Source: Nitrobacter sp051535215 (lineage in GTDB: Bacteria > Pseudomonadota > Alphaproteobacteria > Rhizobiales > Xanthobacteraceae). Taken from it: a stretch of 64,000 nt of DNA. The stretch lies in assembly GCF_051535215.1 (NCBI RefSeq), contig NZ_JBPPLY010000002.1, positions 186,001 through 250,000 on the forward strand. The letters run 5' to 3'. Under the pieces are notes generated by a model that was not told the origin of the DNA, did no database searches, and was given only the letters and a program-made list of their open reading frames with translations. Made by a program: the position numbers and the translations under genes. This document shows positions 9,585 to 19,056 of this stretch, piece by piece; the first letter of the stretch is position 1, and each line of letters starts with the position of its first letter.

Positions 9585-10820
9585 ATGATGCACGCCCCTG
9601 CCGCGTCCAATGCAAACCTGGTCGCCGGGAAGCGGGGGCGTCACAAGCTGCTGGTTCTTGGATTGGTCGCCGTGGTGGTTCTCGCCGGCGCAGCGCTCTT
9701 CCATCGCGTTCTGACGGCGGACGGCGAGACAGCGGTGACGGCGGCCATCGTCCGCGGCGACCTTGAAGAGACGGTGACGGCGACGGGGAAGATCCAGCCG
9801 CGGGCCTATGTGGACGTCGGGGCGCAGGCCTCGGGGCAGTTGCAGCGCATCCTGGTTCGGGTCGGTGATGTCGTGCGGCAGGGGCAACTCCTTGCAGAGA
9901 TCGACCCTCAGGTTCAGGCGGCCAAGGTCGATGCCGACGAGGCGCAGCTTGCGCAGTACAACGCAAACCTCGTCGAACAGGATGCGAATGTCGAATTCGC
10001 CAAGGCAACGCTCGGACGCTATACCAAACTTGTCGCCGGCGACGGCATCTCGAAGATGGCCTTCGACGAGAGCACCCGCGACGCCAGGACATCCGCCGCC
10101 AAGGCGGATGCGATCCGCGCCCAGATCAAGCAGATGCAGTCGACGCTGAAGGCCGACCAGGTGGCGCTCGGCTACACCAAGATCTATGCGCCGATGGCCG
10201 GCACCGTGGTGTCGATCGATGCGCGCGAAGGCCAGACGCTCAATGCCGCCTATTCGACGCCGCAGATCCTGCGCATCGCCGACCTCGCCACCATGACGGT
10301 GTGGACGCAGGTGTCGGAAGCCGACGTGACGCGGCTCAAGAACGGCATGCCGGTCTATTTCACGACGCTGGGGCATGACGACCGGCGCTGGACGGCGACG
10401 GTGCGGCAGATCCTGCCGGCGCCTGCCAGGCCGGAGCGAGCGCCGGGTCAAACCGAGGCCAACGTCGCCGCGCCGTCTCCCGCCAACAACGTGGTGCTCT
10501 ACACCGCCTTGTTCGACGTCGACAATGCGGGCGGCGATCTGCGGCCGGAGATGACGGCCCAGGCCTTCTTCGTGGTGGCCTCCGTGAAGGGCGGCACGAT
10601 CGCGCCTGTCGCCGCGCTGCATTTCGCGGACAGCGACAAACATGCAGCGACGGTCATCCTGGTCGATGCCTCGGGACAGGAAAGCCGGCGCGACGTCAAG
10701 GTCGGCCTGCGTACGCGGTTTGAGGCGGAGATCCTGTCCGGACTCGCACCGGGCGACAGGGTCGTCACCGGACGCAAGCCGGATTCCGGTAAGGACTCGA
10801 TCGTGAAGTTCCGCCTGTGA
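9585..10820 (+). CDS. macA: MacA-like periplasmic adaptor (HlyD/RND-type membrane fusion protein)
   Basis: 411 residues. It has an N-terminal anchor helix (LLVLGLVAVVVLAGAALF), then a biotinyl-lipoyl-like half (VTATGKIQPRAYVDVGAQASGQL, VRVGDVVRQGQLLAEIDPQ), a coiled-coil hairpin (about 110-195), the second half (IYAPMAGTVVSIDAREGQT), and beta-barrel and membrane-proximal domains. MacA links the MacB ATPase to a TolC-like channel. The macB gene overlaps its stop codon. Starting at ATG 9588 instead of 9585 is equally possible. Confidence 0.9.
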   Translation: MMHAPAASNANLVAGKRGRHKLLVLGLVAVVVLAGAALFHRVLTADGETAVTAAIVRGDLEETVTATGKIQPRAYVDVGAQASGQLQRILVRVGDVVRQGQLLAEIDPQVQAAKVDADEAQLAQYNANLVEQDANVEFAKATLGRYTKLVAGDGISKMAFDESTRDARTSAAKADAIRAQIKQMQSTLKADQVALGYTKIYAPMAGTVVSIDAREGQTLNAAYSTPQILRIADLATMTVWTQVSEADVTRLKNGMPVYFTTLGHDDRRWTATVRQILPAPARPERAPGQTEANVAAPSPANNVVLYTALFDVDNAGGDLRPEMTAQAFFVVASVKGGTIAPVAALHFADSDKHAATVILVDASGQESRRDVKVGLRTRFEAEILSGLAPGDRVVTGRKPDSGKDSIVKFRL

Positions 10821-12790
10821 AGGCCGAGACGTCCATGTCCTCTCTGAGCGCCAGTGCGCCGCCGCTGATCGAACTCACCGACCTGCGCAAGACTTACATG
10901 AGCGATGAGACGGTCGCGGTCGAAGTCTTGCGCGGGATTTCGCTGTCCATCCGCGCCGGCGAGTTCGTGGCGATCATGGGGCAGTCGGGTTCCGGCAAGT
11001 CGACGCTGATGAACGTTCTCGGGCTGCTCGACAAGCCGACCGGCGGCACCTATCGCTTCGCCGGCCACGACGTCGCGGGCCTGTCGCGCGATGAGCTCGC
11101 CCGGTTGCGCCGCGATGCCTTCGGATTTGTGTTCCAGCAATACAACCTGATCCCGACTGTCACGGCAGTGGAGAATGTGGAGATCCCCGCGACCTATGCG
11201 GGGCTCGCGCGGAATATTCGCCACGCTCGCGCCGCCGACCTGCTGGCGCGTCTTGGTCTTGCGGACCGCGTCGATCACCGGCCCAATCAACTCTCCGGCG
11301 GCCAGCAGCAGCGCGTGTCGATCGCCCGCGCCTTGATGAACGGCGGCAGCGTCATCCTTGCCGACGAGCCAACCGGCGCGCTCGACAGTACAACCGGCGC
11401 GGAGGTGATGGCGCTGCTCGCAGAACTGGCGAAGGAAGGTCATACCGTCATCCTGATCACGCACGATCGCGAAGTCGCCGGGGCTGCGCACCGCATCGTC
11501 GAGATTCGCGACGGCATGATTATGTCCGACACCGGAAACGGCATGTCCGCGACCCCGCTCGGTATCGAGGGGGACCGTGACCGCGATGATGGCGCCTCCA
11601 TTGTCTCGGACATGCGCGAGGCGCTGCATGCCGGGGGCCGGGCGCTTGCCTCCAACCCGTTCCGCACCGCGCTGACGCTGCTCGGCATCGTCATCGGCGT
11701 CGCCTCGGTGATCGCGCTACTGGCGATCGGCGAGGGCGCCAAGGAGAAGGTACTGGCGCAGCTTTCGATCTATGGCGCCAACCGCATGTACGTGATCCCC
11801 GGCGGCGAGAGCAGCCGCGGTCCCGGCGGCCGGCTTCTGGCGTCGGACGCCGATATCGTCCGGGGTGTGCCGAACGTTGCTGCCGCCATGCCATATCTCG
11901 AGGGCAAGGTAATCGTGCGCGCCGGCAACGTCGATTATCCGACCTCGGGCGTCGCCATCACCACCGATTTCCCGCGTATCCTGCACTGGTCTGTCGAGCA
12001 CGGCGTGTTCTTCACCAGACAGGACGAGCGCTCGCTCGCCACCGTCGCGGTCATCGGCAGCAAGCTTGCCGCCCGCATGTTCCCGGACGGCTCCGATCCG
12101 GTGCGGCGGACGATCCTCGTCAACAACGTGCCGTTCCAGGTTATCGGCGTACTCTCCAGCAAGGGAGCGCTGTCGGGTGACAGCGACGACGACGACACGA
12201 TCGTGTTTCCGTTCTCGACCGGCAGCGTGCGGGTCTTCGGCAAGCAGGAACTATCGTGGGTCTCGGTGCTGGTCGACGACCTCTCCCGCTCGGAGGAGAC
12301 GGCGACAGCGATCACATCGACCCTGGAGGCCGCGCACCGGGTGCGCGATTTTCGAGTCTTCAACAAGGCGGCCAGCATCCAGGCTCAGGATCGCACCCAG
12401 AACACGCTGACCCTGCTGCTCGGCTTCACCGCGGCGATCTCGCTTCTGGTCGGCGGCATCGGTGTCATGAACGTCATGCTGATGACGGTCACCGAGCGCA
12501 CCCGCGAGATCGGTATCCGCATGGCGACCGGCGCACGCACGGCCGACATCCTGCGCCAGTTTCTGACCGAAGCGATGATGGTCTCTGGCGTCGGTGGCCT
12601 TGCGGGCGCCTGCGTCGGTCTTCTGGCCGGTGTCGGCGCCGCGGTGATCTTCGAGATGCCAGTGATCTTTTCGCTGGTGGCGGTTCTCGGTGCCGTCATT
12701 TGCGCCGTGCTCACCGGCCTCGTCTTCGGCTTCATGCCCGCGCTACGCGCCGCGCGGCTGGAGCCCGTCGCAGCCCTGGCACGGGAATAG
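10817..12790 (+). CDS. macB: MacB-type ABC exporter, ATPase fused to permease
   Basis: 657 residues, starting at a GTG that overlaps the macA stop (GTGA). The N-terminal ATPase has Walker A GQSGSGKS at about 55-62, signature LSGGQ at about 159-163 and Walker B VILADEP at about 179-185. The C-terminal part has the MacB permease design: one helix before a large periplasmic domain (about 285-305), then three helices after about residue 535 (LLGFTAAISLLVGGIGVMNVMLM and two more). MacAB-TolC systems export macrolides, peptides or siderophores. Its position beside siderophore receptors suggests a siderophore role, but that is inference. Confidence 0.92.
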   Translation: MKAETSMSSLSASAPPLIELTDLRKTYMSDETVAVEVLRGISLSIRAGEFVAIMGQSGSGKSTLMNVLGLLDKPTGGTYRFAGHDVAGLSRDELARLRRDAFGFVFQQYNLIPTVTAVENVEIPATYAGLARNIRHARAADLLARLGLADRVDHRPNQLSGGQQQRVSIARALMNGGSVILADEPTGALDSTTGAEVMALLAELAKEGHTVILITHDREVAGAAHRIVEIRDGMIMSDTGNGMSATPLGIEGDRDRDDGASIVSDMREALHAGGRALASNPFRTALTLLGIVIGVASVIALLAIGEGAKEKVLAQLSIYGANRMYVIPGGESSRGPGGRLLASDADIVRGVPNVAAAMPYLEGKVIVRAGNVDYPTSGVAITTDFPRILHWSVEHGVFFTRQDERSLATVAVIGSKLAARMFPDGSDPVRRTILVNNVPFQVIGVLSSKGALSGDSDDDDTIVFPFSTGSVRVFGKQELSWVSVLVDDLSRSEETATAITSTLEAAHRVRDFRVFNKAASIQAQDRTQNTLTLLLGFTAAISLLVGGIGVMNVMLMTVTERTREIGIRMATGARTADILRQFLTEAMMVSGVGGLAGACVGLLAGVGAAVIFEMPVIFSLVAVLGAVICAVLTGLVFGFMPALRAARLEPVAALARE

Positions 12791-12951
12791 TAGGCGCCAT
12801 TCAGAATAAACTCAATAAAACTTAGATGTCTTTGAAGTTGTAATAAGTTGTCGAAGAAATCTTATATCTGCACCGAATCGCCGACGCGGCAGTTTCTCGA
12901 CTGGGCGTTTCGTTATCTTCGGGACGGTTCATTTTTCGGCAGCCGGAGCGT

Positions 12952-13263
12952 TCATCGGGCTCGTTCCAGGGGCCGTGACGAGGAAGGCTTAGGTTGCTTT
13001 ATCTTTGGATTCGTGACTTGTTCCTTGAGCCGGACGCCGCGACCGCCGGCCAAGCTTTGACCATCCGGACTAATCAACTCGATGCCCGCGTTGTCCAGAG
13101 CTGAAACCAGCTTCATCAGGGAATCGACATTTCCCCGGATGACGCCATCACTTGCTTCCATGCGTTGAATAGTCGGAACTGAAAGATCCGCTAGTTCAGC
13201 CATTTGCCGTTGATCTATATTCAGCAGCGCACGGGCGGCCTTGAGTTGATTAGCGGAAATCAT
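12952..13263 (-). CDS. XRE-family helix-turn-helix regulator
   Basis: About 103 residues from ATG 13263. The N-terminal XRE-type DNA-binding domain reads ISANQLKAARALLNIDQRQMAELADLSVPTIQRMEAS, followed by a short domain (LMKLVSALDNAGIELISPDGQSL) usual for small single-domain regulators of this type. A TTG at 13281 in the same frame is possible but less likely. It stands alone, facing away from cbbL and towards macB, with no obvious toxin partner. The target is unknown. Confidence 0.82.
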   Translation of the reverse strand: MISANQLKAARALLNIDQRQMAELADLSVPTIQRMEASDGVIRGNVDSLMKLVSALDNAGIELISPDGQSLAGGRGVRLKEQVTNPKIKQPKPSSSRPLERAR

Positions 13264-14691
13264 GAATTTGGCCAGCTCCAATACGACTCAATGAATATAT
13301 AGTCCTCTATGTATAAAATATCTAAAATATAGTATCAAGCATCAATTTAAGTGCATGATACATCACGTCGCACCATAACGCCTAGGATGCGTCCCGACGA
13401 GCTTCTGGCAGCGGGACTCCCCAGATTCGGCAAGTTCAAGGTAACGCCCGTAGGGGCTGTACCAAGTTGGTGTGCAGCAGATAGCTGATAGTGATTCCGC
13501 CCATTTGGCCAATGATGGCATCAGCGGTGGTGCCGAAGCTACGGCCAAACTACTGTGGCAATTGCCTCCCTGATGCAAGAGCGTCGGTGATAAAGAAGCT
13601 GAGTTCCGCAAGGATTTGTCGCGCCAGGGCATGCGGCAAACAGAGAAGTCCTGAGCTTACGTTGCGGGGCGTAATCTGTATCGCGAGGTTCAGCGAGGTC
13701 TGACTCGAGGTATGACCATGATTCGACATCGATCATGGAAACGGTGCTGAAGTTGTGGGGCATCCTCGCTGCGGGACGTGAAGCAGGATGTGCCTATTGT
13801 CTTCGCCGGAGCATACGGCGGTGAGCGCGGGCGCATCATTGGCGGATTGCTGAACGCGGAACCACACGAGACCGGCTCGATGCGAGCAAAAACAGCACGC
13901 TGCCGAGACGCTGAACCGACGACCCGCGTCGCCTGAGAGCCGCGCAAGCGTCAGGCGACGTCGGCTTTCAAAGAAGCCGCAACTTGCAGCTAGAAGATTT
14001 GCGCGCCATTGCAGCGCGTCTCGTTCGCCGGTTGCGGGCCACATGTGGCGTCGAAGTCCAGCCGCGCAAAGCCAATCAAACATCACCGCATGCTCTATCG
14101 CCGACGCAAACACGTTGGACCCGCACTAGGAACTGGCGGCGCGCATAAAACTTTGGTGATGCATGGCAAGGACGAAGATATGATGTTTCAAATGCATGGA
14201 CTGATGCATAAGCGAGTCTAATGCACCGAATAAGAAATAATAATTGGTGTTTATTCCATCATCTTTTATGTTCGGTGCTCGTGAATAGTGGTCGAAGATA
14301 CGAGCTTTTACGCTTTCATTGCCTATCACATCGACCTTTCGGAAGAAGACTGCAGCTCCACCGCTGCTATTCGGAAGCCCGATGGTGGCCGATCAAATGT
14401 GTCCAGCTCGATGTTGGGGAGGGGTGCCCGTGATCGCGAAGCGCTTAGCCAGGCAAGGCTCGGCGTACCGCCTGACGAGTAACGATCGTCAGTCCATCCC
14501 CGGATGGAGCTTCAAGAAGGAGCCGATCGCTGCACCGCGGGAAATGCCTCGAAACTCGAGGTGACCACGGGCGGAGAGGGTGGAGCTTTCTATCGTACGG
14601 GCAAACTTGATCCGCGCAGCGCTGATACCGCCGTTGCCGCGGAGTGAAATTCGATCCGGAACTTTCGGATCACAGAGAGAAGGAGAGATAC
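13264..14691 (+). other. 1.4-kb gene-poor stretch upstream of cbbL
   Basis: No confident gene. Short open frames exist on both strands (for example 13733-14113 minus and 13363-13632 minus), but they carry no recognisable motif and lack ribosome sites. Composition changes along the stretch, with AT-rich blocks at about 13290-13360 and 14140-14290. It may hold decayed or transferred DNA. It also contains the promoter of cbbL; the leader immediately before it carries AGGAGAG at 14682-14688. No cbbR gene is present here. Confidence 0.5.
14223..14278. repeat. 8-bp inverted repeat enclosing an AT-rich spacer
   Basis: GCACCGAA at 14223-14230 is matched by TTCGGTGC at 14271-14278, with an AT-rich 40-base spacer. 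It could be a regulator site, a hairpin or the scar of a mobile element; nothing in the flanks decides between these. Confidence 0.35.
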
Positions 14692-16161
14692 ATGAACGTT
14701 CAAAACGAGAAATCGGTGACCGTCCGCGGCAAGGACCGCTACAAATCCGGCGTCATGTCCTACAAGAAGATGGGCTATTGGGAGCCGGACTACACGCCGA
14801 AGGACACCGACGTCATTTGCCTGTTCCGGGTTACGCCTCAGGATGGCGTCGATCCGATCGAAGCCTCGGCGGCGGTGGCCGGTGAATCCTCGACGGCGAC
14901 CTGGACCGTGGTATGGACGGACCGCCTCACGGCGGCGGAAAAATACCGCGCCAAGTGCTATCGCGTCGACCCGGTACCCGGAGCGGAAGGCCAGTACTTC
15001 GCCTATATCGCCTACGATCTCGACCTGTTCGAACCCGGTTCGATCTCCAACCTCACCGCGTCGGTCATCGGCAACGTGTTCGGCTTCAAGCCGCTCAAGG
15101 CCTTGCGGCTCGAGGACATGCGGTTGCCCGTTGCTTACGTCAAGACGTTCAAGGGGCCGCCCACCGGCATCGTCGTCGAGCGCGAGCGCCTCGACAAGTT
15201 CGGCCGGCCGCTGCTCGGCGCCACCGTCAAGCCGAAGCTCGGCCTGTCCGGCCGCAATTACGGCCGCGTGGTCTATGAGGCCCTGAAAGGCGGTCTCGAC
15301 TTCACCAAGGACGACGAGAACATCAACTCGCAGCCGTTCATGCACTGGCGGGAACGCTTCCTCTACTGCATGGAGGCGGTCAATCGCGCCCAGGCAGCGA
15401 CCGGCGAGATCAAGGGCAGCTACCTCAACGTCACGGCAGCGACGATGGAGGACATGTACGAGCGCGCCGAGTTCGCGAAAGACTTGGGTTCGGTGGTTGT
15501 CATGATCGACCTGGTGATCGGCTACACCGCGATCCAGTCGATGTCGAATTGGGCGCGCAAGAACGACATGATCTTGCATCTGCATCGCGCCGGCCATTCG
15601 ACCTACACGCGGCAGCGCTCTCACGGCGTGTCGTTCCGCGTCATCTCCAAATGGATGCGGCTCGCCGGCGTCGATCATATCCACGCCGGAACCGTGGTCG
15701 GCAAGCTGGAAGGCGACCCGCTGACCACGCGCGGTTTCTACGATATCTGCCGCGAGGAGCACAATCCGATGCAGCTCGAGCACGGCATCTTCTTCGACCA
15801 GAACTGGGCGAGCCTCAACAAGGTGATGCCGGTCGCTTCCGGCGGCATTCATGCCGGCCAGATGCACCAGCTCATCCAGCACCTCGGTGAGGATGTGGTG
15901 TTGCAGTTCGGCGGCGGCACCATCGGTCACCCGATGGGCATCCAGGCCGGTGCGACGGCGAATCGTGTGGCGCTCGAGGCGATGATCCTCGCTCGCAACG
16001 AAGGTCGCGATTACGTCAGCGAAGGGCCGGAGATCCTGGCCAAGGCAGCCGCAAGCTGCACGCCGCTGAAGCAGGCGCTTGAGGTGTGGAAGGACGTCAC
16101 CTTCGACTACGCCTCGACCGACGCTCCCGACTATGTGCCGACCGCCGTTCCTGCGGCGTAA
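14692..16161 (+). CDS. cbbL: RuBisCO large subunit, form IC (red type)
   Basis: 489 residues, the usual size for red-type form I large subunits. It fixes CO2 onto ribulose-1,5-bisphosphate. Visible active-site elements are KPKLG at about 180-184, the carbamylation lysine in TKDDEN (K206), HLHRAG near 296-301 and the loop 6 sequence GKLEGDP at about 337-343. The sequence GLSGRNYGRVVYEALKGGLDF and the adjacent CbbX gene mark the form IC/ID red lineage. ATG 14692 has AGGAGAG upstream. cbbS follows 11 bases later. No cbbR, phosphoribulokinase or fructose bisphosphatase gene lies nearby. Confidence 0.98.
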   Translation: MNVQNEKSVTVRGKDRYKSGVMSYKKMGYWEPDYTPKDTDVICLFRVTPQDGVDPIEASAAVAGESSTATWTVVWTDRLTAAEKYRAKCYRVDPVPGAEGQYFAYIAYDLDLFEPGSISNLTASVIGNVFGFKPLKALRLEDMRLPVAYVKTFKGPPTGIVVERERLDKFGRPLLGATVKPKLGLSGRNYGRVVYEALKGGLDFTKDDENINSQPFMHWRERFLYCMEAVNRAQAATGEIKGSYLNVTAATMEDMYERAEFAKDLGSVVVMIDLVIGYTAIQSMSNWARKNDMILHLHRAGHSTYTRQRSHGVSFRVISKWMRLAGVDHIHAGTVVGKLEGDPLTTRGFYDICREEHNPMQLEHGIFFDQNWASLNKVMPVASGGIHAGQMHQLIQHLGEDVVLQFGGGTIGHPMGIQAGATANRVALEAMILARNEGRDYVSEGPEILAKAAASCTPLKQALEVWKDVTFDYASTDAPDYVPTAVPAA

Positions 16162-16172
16162 TGGAGGACATC

Positions 16173-16592
16173 ATGCGTATTACTCAAGGTTGTTTTTCGT
16201 TCCTGCCCGATCTGACCGACGATCAGATTTCCCGGCAGATCCAGTACTGCCTCAGCCAGAACTGGGCGGTGAACATCGAGTTCACCGACGATCCGCATCC
16301 CCGCAATACCTATTGGGACATGTGGAATTTGCCGATGTTCGACCTGCCGGACGCGGCAGGCGTGCTGATGGAGTTGAAGGAGTGCCGGAAGGTCTATGGC
16401 GACCGCTACATCCGGATCTCCGGGTTCGATTCCAGTCATGGCTGGGAGTCGGTGAAGATCTCTTTCATCGTCAACAGGCCCAAGAACGAGCCGGGCTTCC
16501 GGCTCGAGCGCCAGGAATCCGATAGTCGCAATGTCCGGTACACCACGACCTCCTATGCGGTGGCTGAACATCCTGAGGGTGAGCGCTATTAA
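16173..16592 (+). CDS. cbbS: RuBisCO small subunit, red type
   Basis: 139 residues (MRITQGCFSFLPDLTDDQI), with the long C-terminal extension that in red-type enzymes forms a beta hairpin in the central channel (FRLERQESDSRNVRYTTTSYAV). ATG 16173 is preceded by GGAGG five bases upstream; an ATG at 16161 overlapping the cbbL stop is in frame but has no better site. It assembles with CbbL into the L8S8 enzyme and is co-transcribed with it. Confidence 0.98.
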   Translation: MRITQGCFSFLPDLTDDQISRQIQYCLSQNWAVNIEFTDDPHPRNTYWDMWNLPMFDLPDAAGVLMELKECRKVYGDRYIRISGFDSSHGWESVKISFIVNRPKNEPGFRLERQESDSRNVRYTTTSYAVAEHPEGERY

Positions 16593-16654
16593 TAAGTCCA
16601 TCCGACAACAGCTGAACGATCTATCCTTCTGATCGTCCAGCGCGGATGCATTGC

Positions 16655-16680
16655 TCCGTCGTCTCCTGACGACGGAGCCT
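16655..16680 (+). terminator. hairpin between cbbS and cbbX
   Basis: A perfect 11-bp stem (GCTCCGTCGTC pairing with GACGACGGAGC) with a four-base loop lies 63 bases after cbbS, followed by a pyrimidine run (CTTCCTTTCC) rather than a clean T tract. It probably ends or attenuates transcription, or protects the cbbLS message, lowering cbbX relative to cbbLS. Confidence 0.6.
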
Positions 16681-16755
16681 TCCTTTCCGAACGGCTTTTG
16701 CTCGCGCGGTGGATAATAAACAGCTCTGTGGCCGAAGTAATCAGGACCACCTTCG

Positions 16756-17649
16756 ATGCAAGAACAAGTCAACCTTCGCGAGGAACTCGAAGCCGTCGGA
16801 ATCGGCGAGATCCTCAAGCAGCTCGATCAAGAGCTGATCGGCCTCAGGCCCGTCAAAACACGAATCCAGGAGATTGCGTCGCTGCTTCTCGTGGAGCGGA
16901 TACGCAAGAAAATGGAACTGACGTCGGAGAACCCGACGTTGCACATGTCATTTACCGGGAATCCCGGCACCGGCAAAACCACCGTTGCCTTGCGGATGGC
17001 TGATATTCTCCATCGGCTGGGTTATGTACGCCGCGGCCATGTCGTGTCGGTCACGCGCGACGAACTGGTCGGACAGTATATCGGCCACACCGCGCCGAAG
17101 ACCAAGGAGATATTGAAAAAGGCGATGGGCGGCGTGCTGTTCATCGACGAGGCCTATTATCTCCATCGGCCCGACAACGAACGCGACTACGGCCAGGAAG
17201 CCATCGAGATCCTGCTTCAGGTCATGGAATCGCAGCGCGAAGATCTGGTGGTCATTCTCGCAGGTTACGCCGACCGTATGGAAAGATTTTTTTCCAGCAA
17301 TCCCGGTTTTCGTTCCCGCATCGCCCATCACATCGACTTCCCCGACTACACCAACGAGGAGCTGCTCGCGATCGCGGAGGTAATGCTGCGCCACATGAAC
17401 TACAAGTTCACCTCTGATGCTCGCGACGCCTTTGTACGCTACATCGCTTTGCGCAAGGCGCAGCCGTTGTTCTCCAACGCGCGCTCGATCCGCAACGCGC
17501 TGGATCGTATTCGCTTGCGTCAGGCCAATCGCCTGGTCGCGGACCAAAATGCCATCCTGACTGTCGACGATGTCCAGTCGGTGGTGGCGTCCGACGTTCT
17601 TGCAAGTCGTGTGTTCGAGACGTCGCGGCCTGCCATTGTCGAGCAATAA
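16756..17649 (+). CDS. cbbX: red-type RuBisCO activase, AAA+ ATPase
   Basis: 297 residues. CbbX removes inhibitory sugar phosphates from red-type RuBisCO by pulling on the large-subunit C-terminus. Visible features are Walker A GNPGTGKT (about 68-75), the pore-loop region DELVGQYIGHT (about 102-112), Walker B GVLFIDEA (about 126-133), and GYADRMERFFSSNPGFRSRI with its arginine finger. The start is 163 bases after cbbS across a hairpin. The presence of cbbX fits the form IC large subunit. Confidence 0.97.
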   Translation: MQEQVNLREELEAVGIGEILKQLDQELIGLRPVKTRIQEIASLLLVERIRKKMELTSENPTLHMSFTGNPGTGKTTVALRMADILHRLGYVRRGHVVSVTRDELVGQYIGHTAPKTKEILKKAMGGVLFIDEAYYLHRPDNERDYGQEAIEILLQVMESQREDLVVILAGYADRMERFFSSNPGFRSRIAHHIDFPDYTNEELLAIAEVMLRHMNYKFTSDARDAFVRYIALRKAQPLFSNARSIRNALDRIRLRQANRLVADQNAILTVDDVQSVVASDVLASRVFETSRPAIVEQ

Positions 17650-18154
17650 CGCAACCGCCCACAAACCAGGTTGCGTTCAGCCAAGAACCGGTGGTCACAA
17701 GGTGACTTGACAAAGATCTTCAGCGATTTCGTAACGATCGCAGGTTCGAGCGCTTTTTCTTTATCTGTCGCAGCGCGCCCCCTCTCGATGCCGGCTTCAG
17801 CCAAATTAGCAACCTTGGATAACCACGCAGGCGGCGGAGGCTGCACTGGAAGCTGGGCTGTTCGATGGCTGGTGGAGCGAATGCGTTCATAGCCCTCAAT
17901 TTAGGATTCGACCCGGTTCGGAACGTTCGGTGTCGATGTCCTGAAATGATTGCCTGCGCCTTCGAAGATGGCTTCAAGGCTGCAATCGCACCTGCGGATG
18001 GTTACGTCGCAATATAACGGGTCGATCTCGATGCCATGACCGCGGCGGGGGGGCGTGGCGTCGGTGTTGACGCGAGCCGGGCCGATTGTATTACGCGCGA
18101 AGCGATTATATGACGCGGTGCCTTGCAACTTCGTCGCAGCGCATACGGCGGGCC
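17650..18154 (+). other. 505-base gap between cbbX and the MOSC gene
   Basis: No gene is supported. Short open frames on either strand lack motifs and ribosome sites. No tRNA-like fold or clear terminator was seen by eye. Confidence 0.5.
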
Positions 18155-18856
18155 ATGACCACATTTGAAGTTCTCGAACTCCGTCTCGGTCGCGCCGCGC
18201 CTCTCGGCTCGACCGGCGCGCTTAGCGCCATCGATAAACAACGGGTGCACGGGCCGGTGTCCGTAGGTTATTCAGGCTGCGAGGGCGACGAGCAGGCTGA
18301 CCGCAAGCACCATGGCGGACCACAAAAGGCCGTTCATGCCTACTCTGCATCGCACTTCTCGGCATGGGCCAAAGAGATACCGGCGCGTGCCGATCGCTTC
18401 CGACCGGGCGCCTTCGGCGAGAACCTTGTGGTTGACGGCATCAGCGAGTCCGGTCTTTGCCTGGGCGACCGCTGGCGCATCGGCTCGGTATTGGTCGAAG
18501 TCAGTCAGGGTCGCCAGCCGTGCTGGAAGCTTAATATACGCTTCGATGTGCCGGACATGGCACGCCGAGTGCAAGATACCGGGCGAACCGGATGGTACTT
18601 CCGGGTCATCGAGCCCGGCTCCATCATGGCAGGCGATCATGGCAGGCTCTCAGCACGGCCGAATCCTGCCTGGTCGCTCGCTCGAGTCTCCCATCTTCTC
18701 TACCATGACCGAATGAACCGGCCGGCGCTTGCTGAATTTGCCGATCTTCCGGGTCTTCCCGAAAGCTGGCGCCGGCTGGCCATGTCCCGTCTGGCATCCG
18801 GCAGGATCGAAGACTGGTCCCGGCGGATCGAGACGCCGCGATCCCGCTCTGCCTGA
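18155..18856 (+). CDS. MOSC domain protein, YiiM-like
   Basis: 233 residues from ATG 18155. MOSC core features are KQRVHGPVSVGYSGCEGDEQADRKHHGGPQKAVHAY near the N-terminus and GAFGENLVVDGI followed by CLGDRWRIGSVLVEVSQGRQPCWKL, with the conserved Cys of the MOSC family in RQPCWK. The C-terminal part (LLYHDRMNRPALAEFADLPGLPESWRRLAMSRL) resembles the three-helix extension of YiiM. MOSC proteins handle molybdenum-cofactor sulfur or use Moco to reduce N-hydroxylated compounds. Other molybdenum genes lie 6-9 kb away, but direct linkage is not shown. Confidence 0.88.
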   Translation: MTTFEVLELRLGRAAPLGSTGALSAIDKQRVHGPVSVGYSGCEGDEQADRKHHGGPQKAVHAYSASHFSAWAKEIPARADRFRPGAFGENLVVDGISESGLCLGDRWRIGSVLVEVSQGRQPCWKLNIRFDVPDMARRVQDTGRTGWYFRVIEPGSIMAGDHGRLSARPNPAWSLARVSHLLYHDRMNRPALAEFADLPGLPESWRRLAMSRLASGRIEDWSRRIETPRSRSA

Positions 18857-19056
18857 CCCTCTCGGTTGCTGCTCCACTCGGCCATTTTTTTCGGCTTGCA
18901 CCTTTCTGACGGAAGCAGTGAAGCAATCCGAAAGCGCGTGTCGACAGCCATCGTGGGCAAACCCATGCGATCGCGGCACAGAGATCCTGCGAAGGTCGAC
19001 GATTCCGGCTCGGCGAACCTGTGCGGCGAGAAGGTCCTGTTGGACTTCAGGGGTTT

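Noticed and set aside
13733..14113. 126-codon minus-strand frame in the gene-poor block
   Set aside because: No ribosome site, no recognised motif and irregular composition; it may be chance or decayed coding DNA.
14590..15930. 446-codon open frame on the minus strand opposite cbbL
   Set aside because: It is antisense to a certain gene, lacks motifs, and long antisense frames are expected at this GC content and codon bias.
17650..18154. possible tRNA near the GGTTCGAG at about 17733
   Set aside because: The flanks do not form an acceptor stem or anticodon arm.
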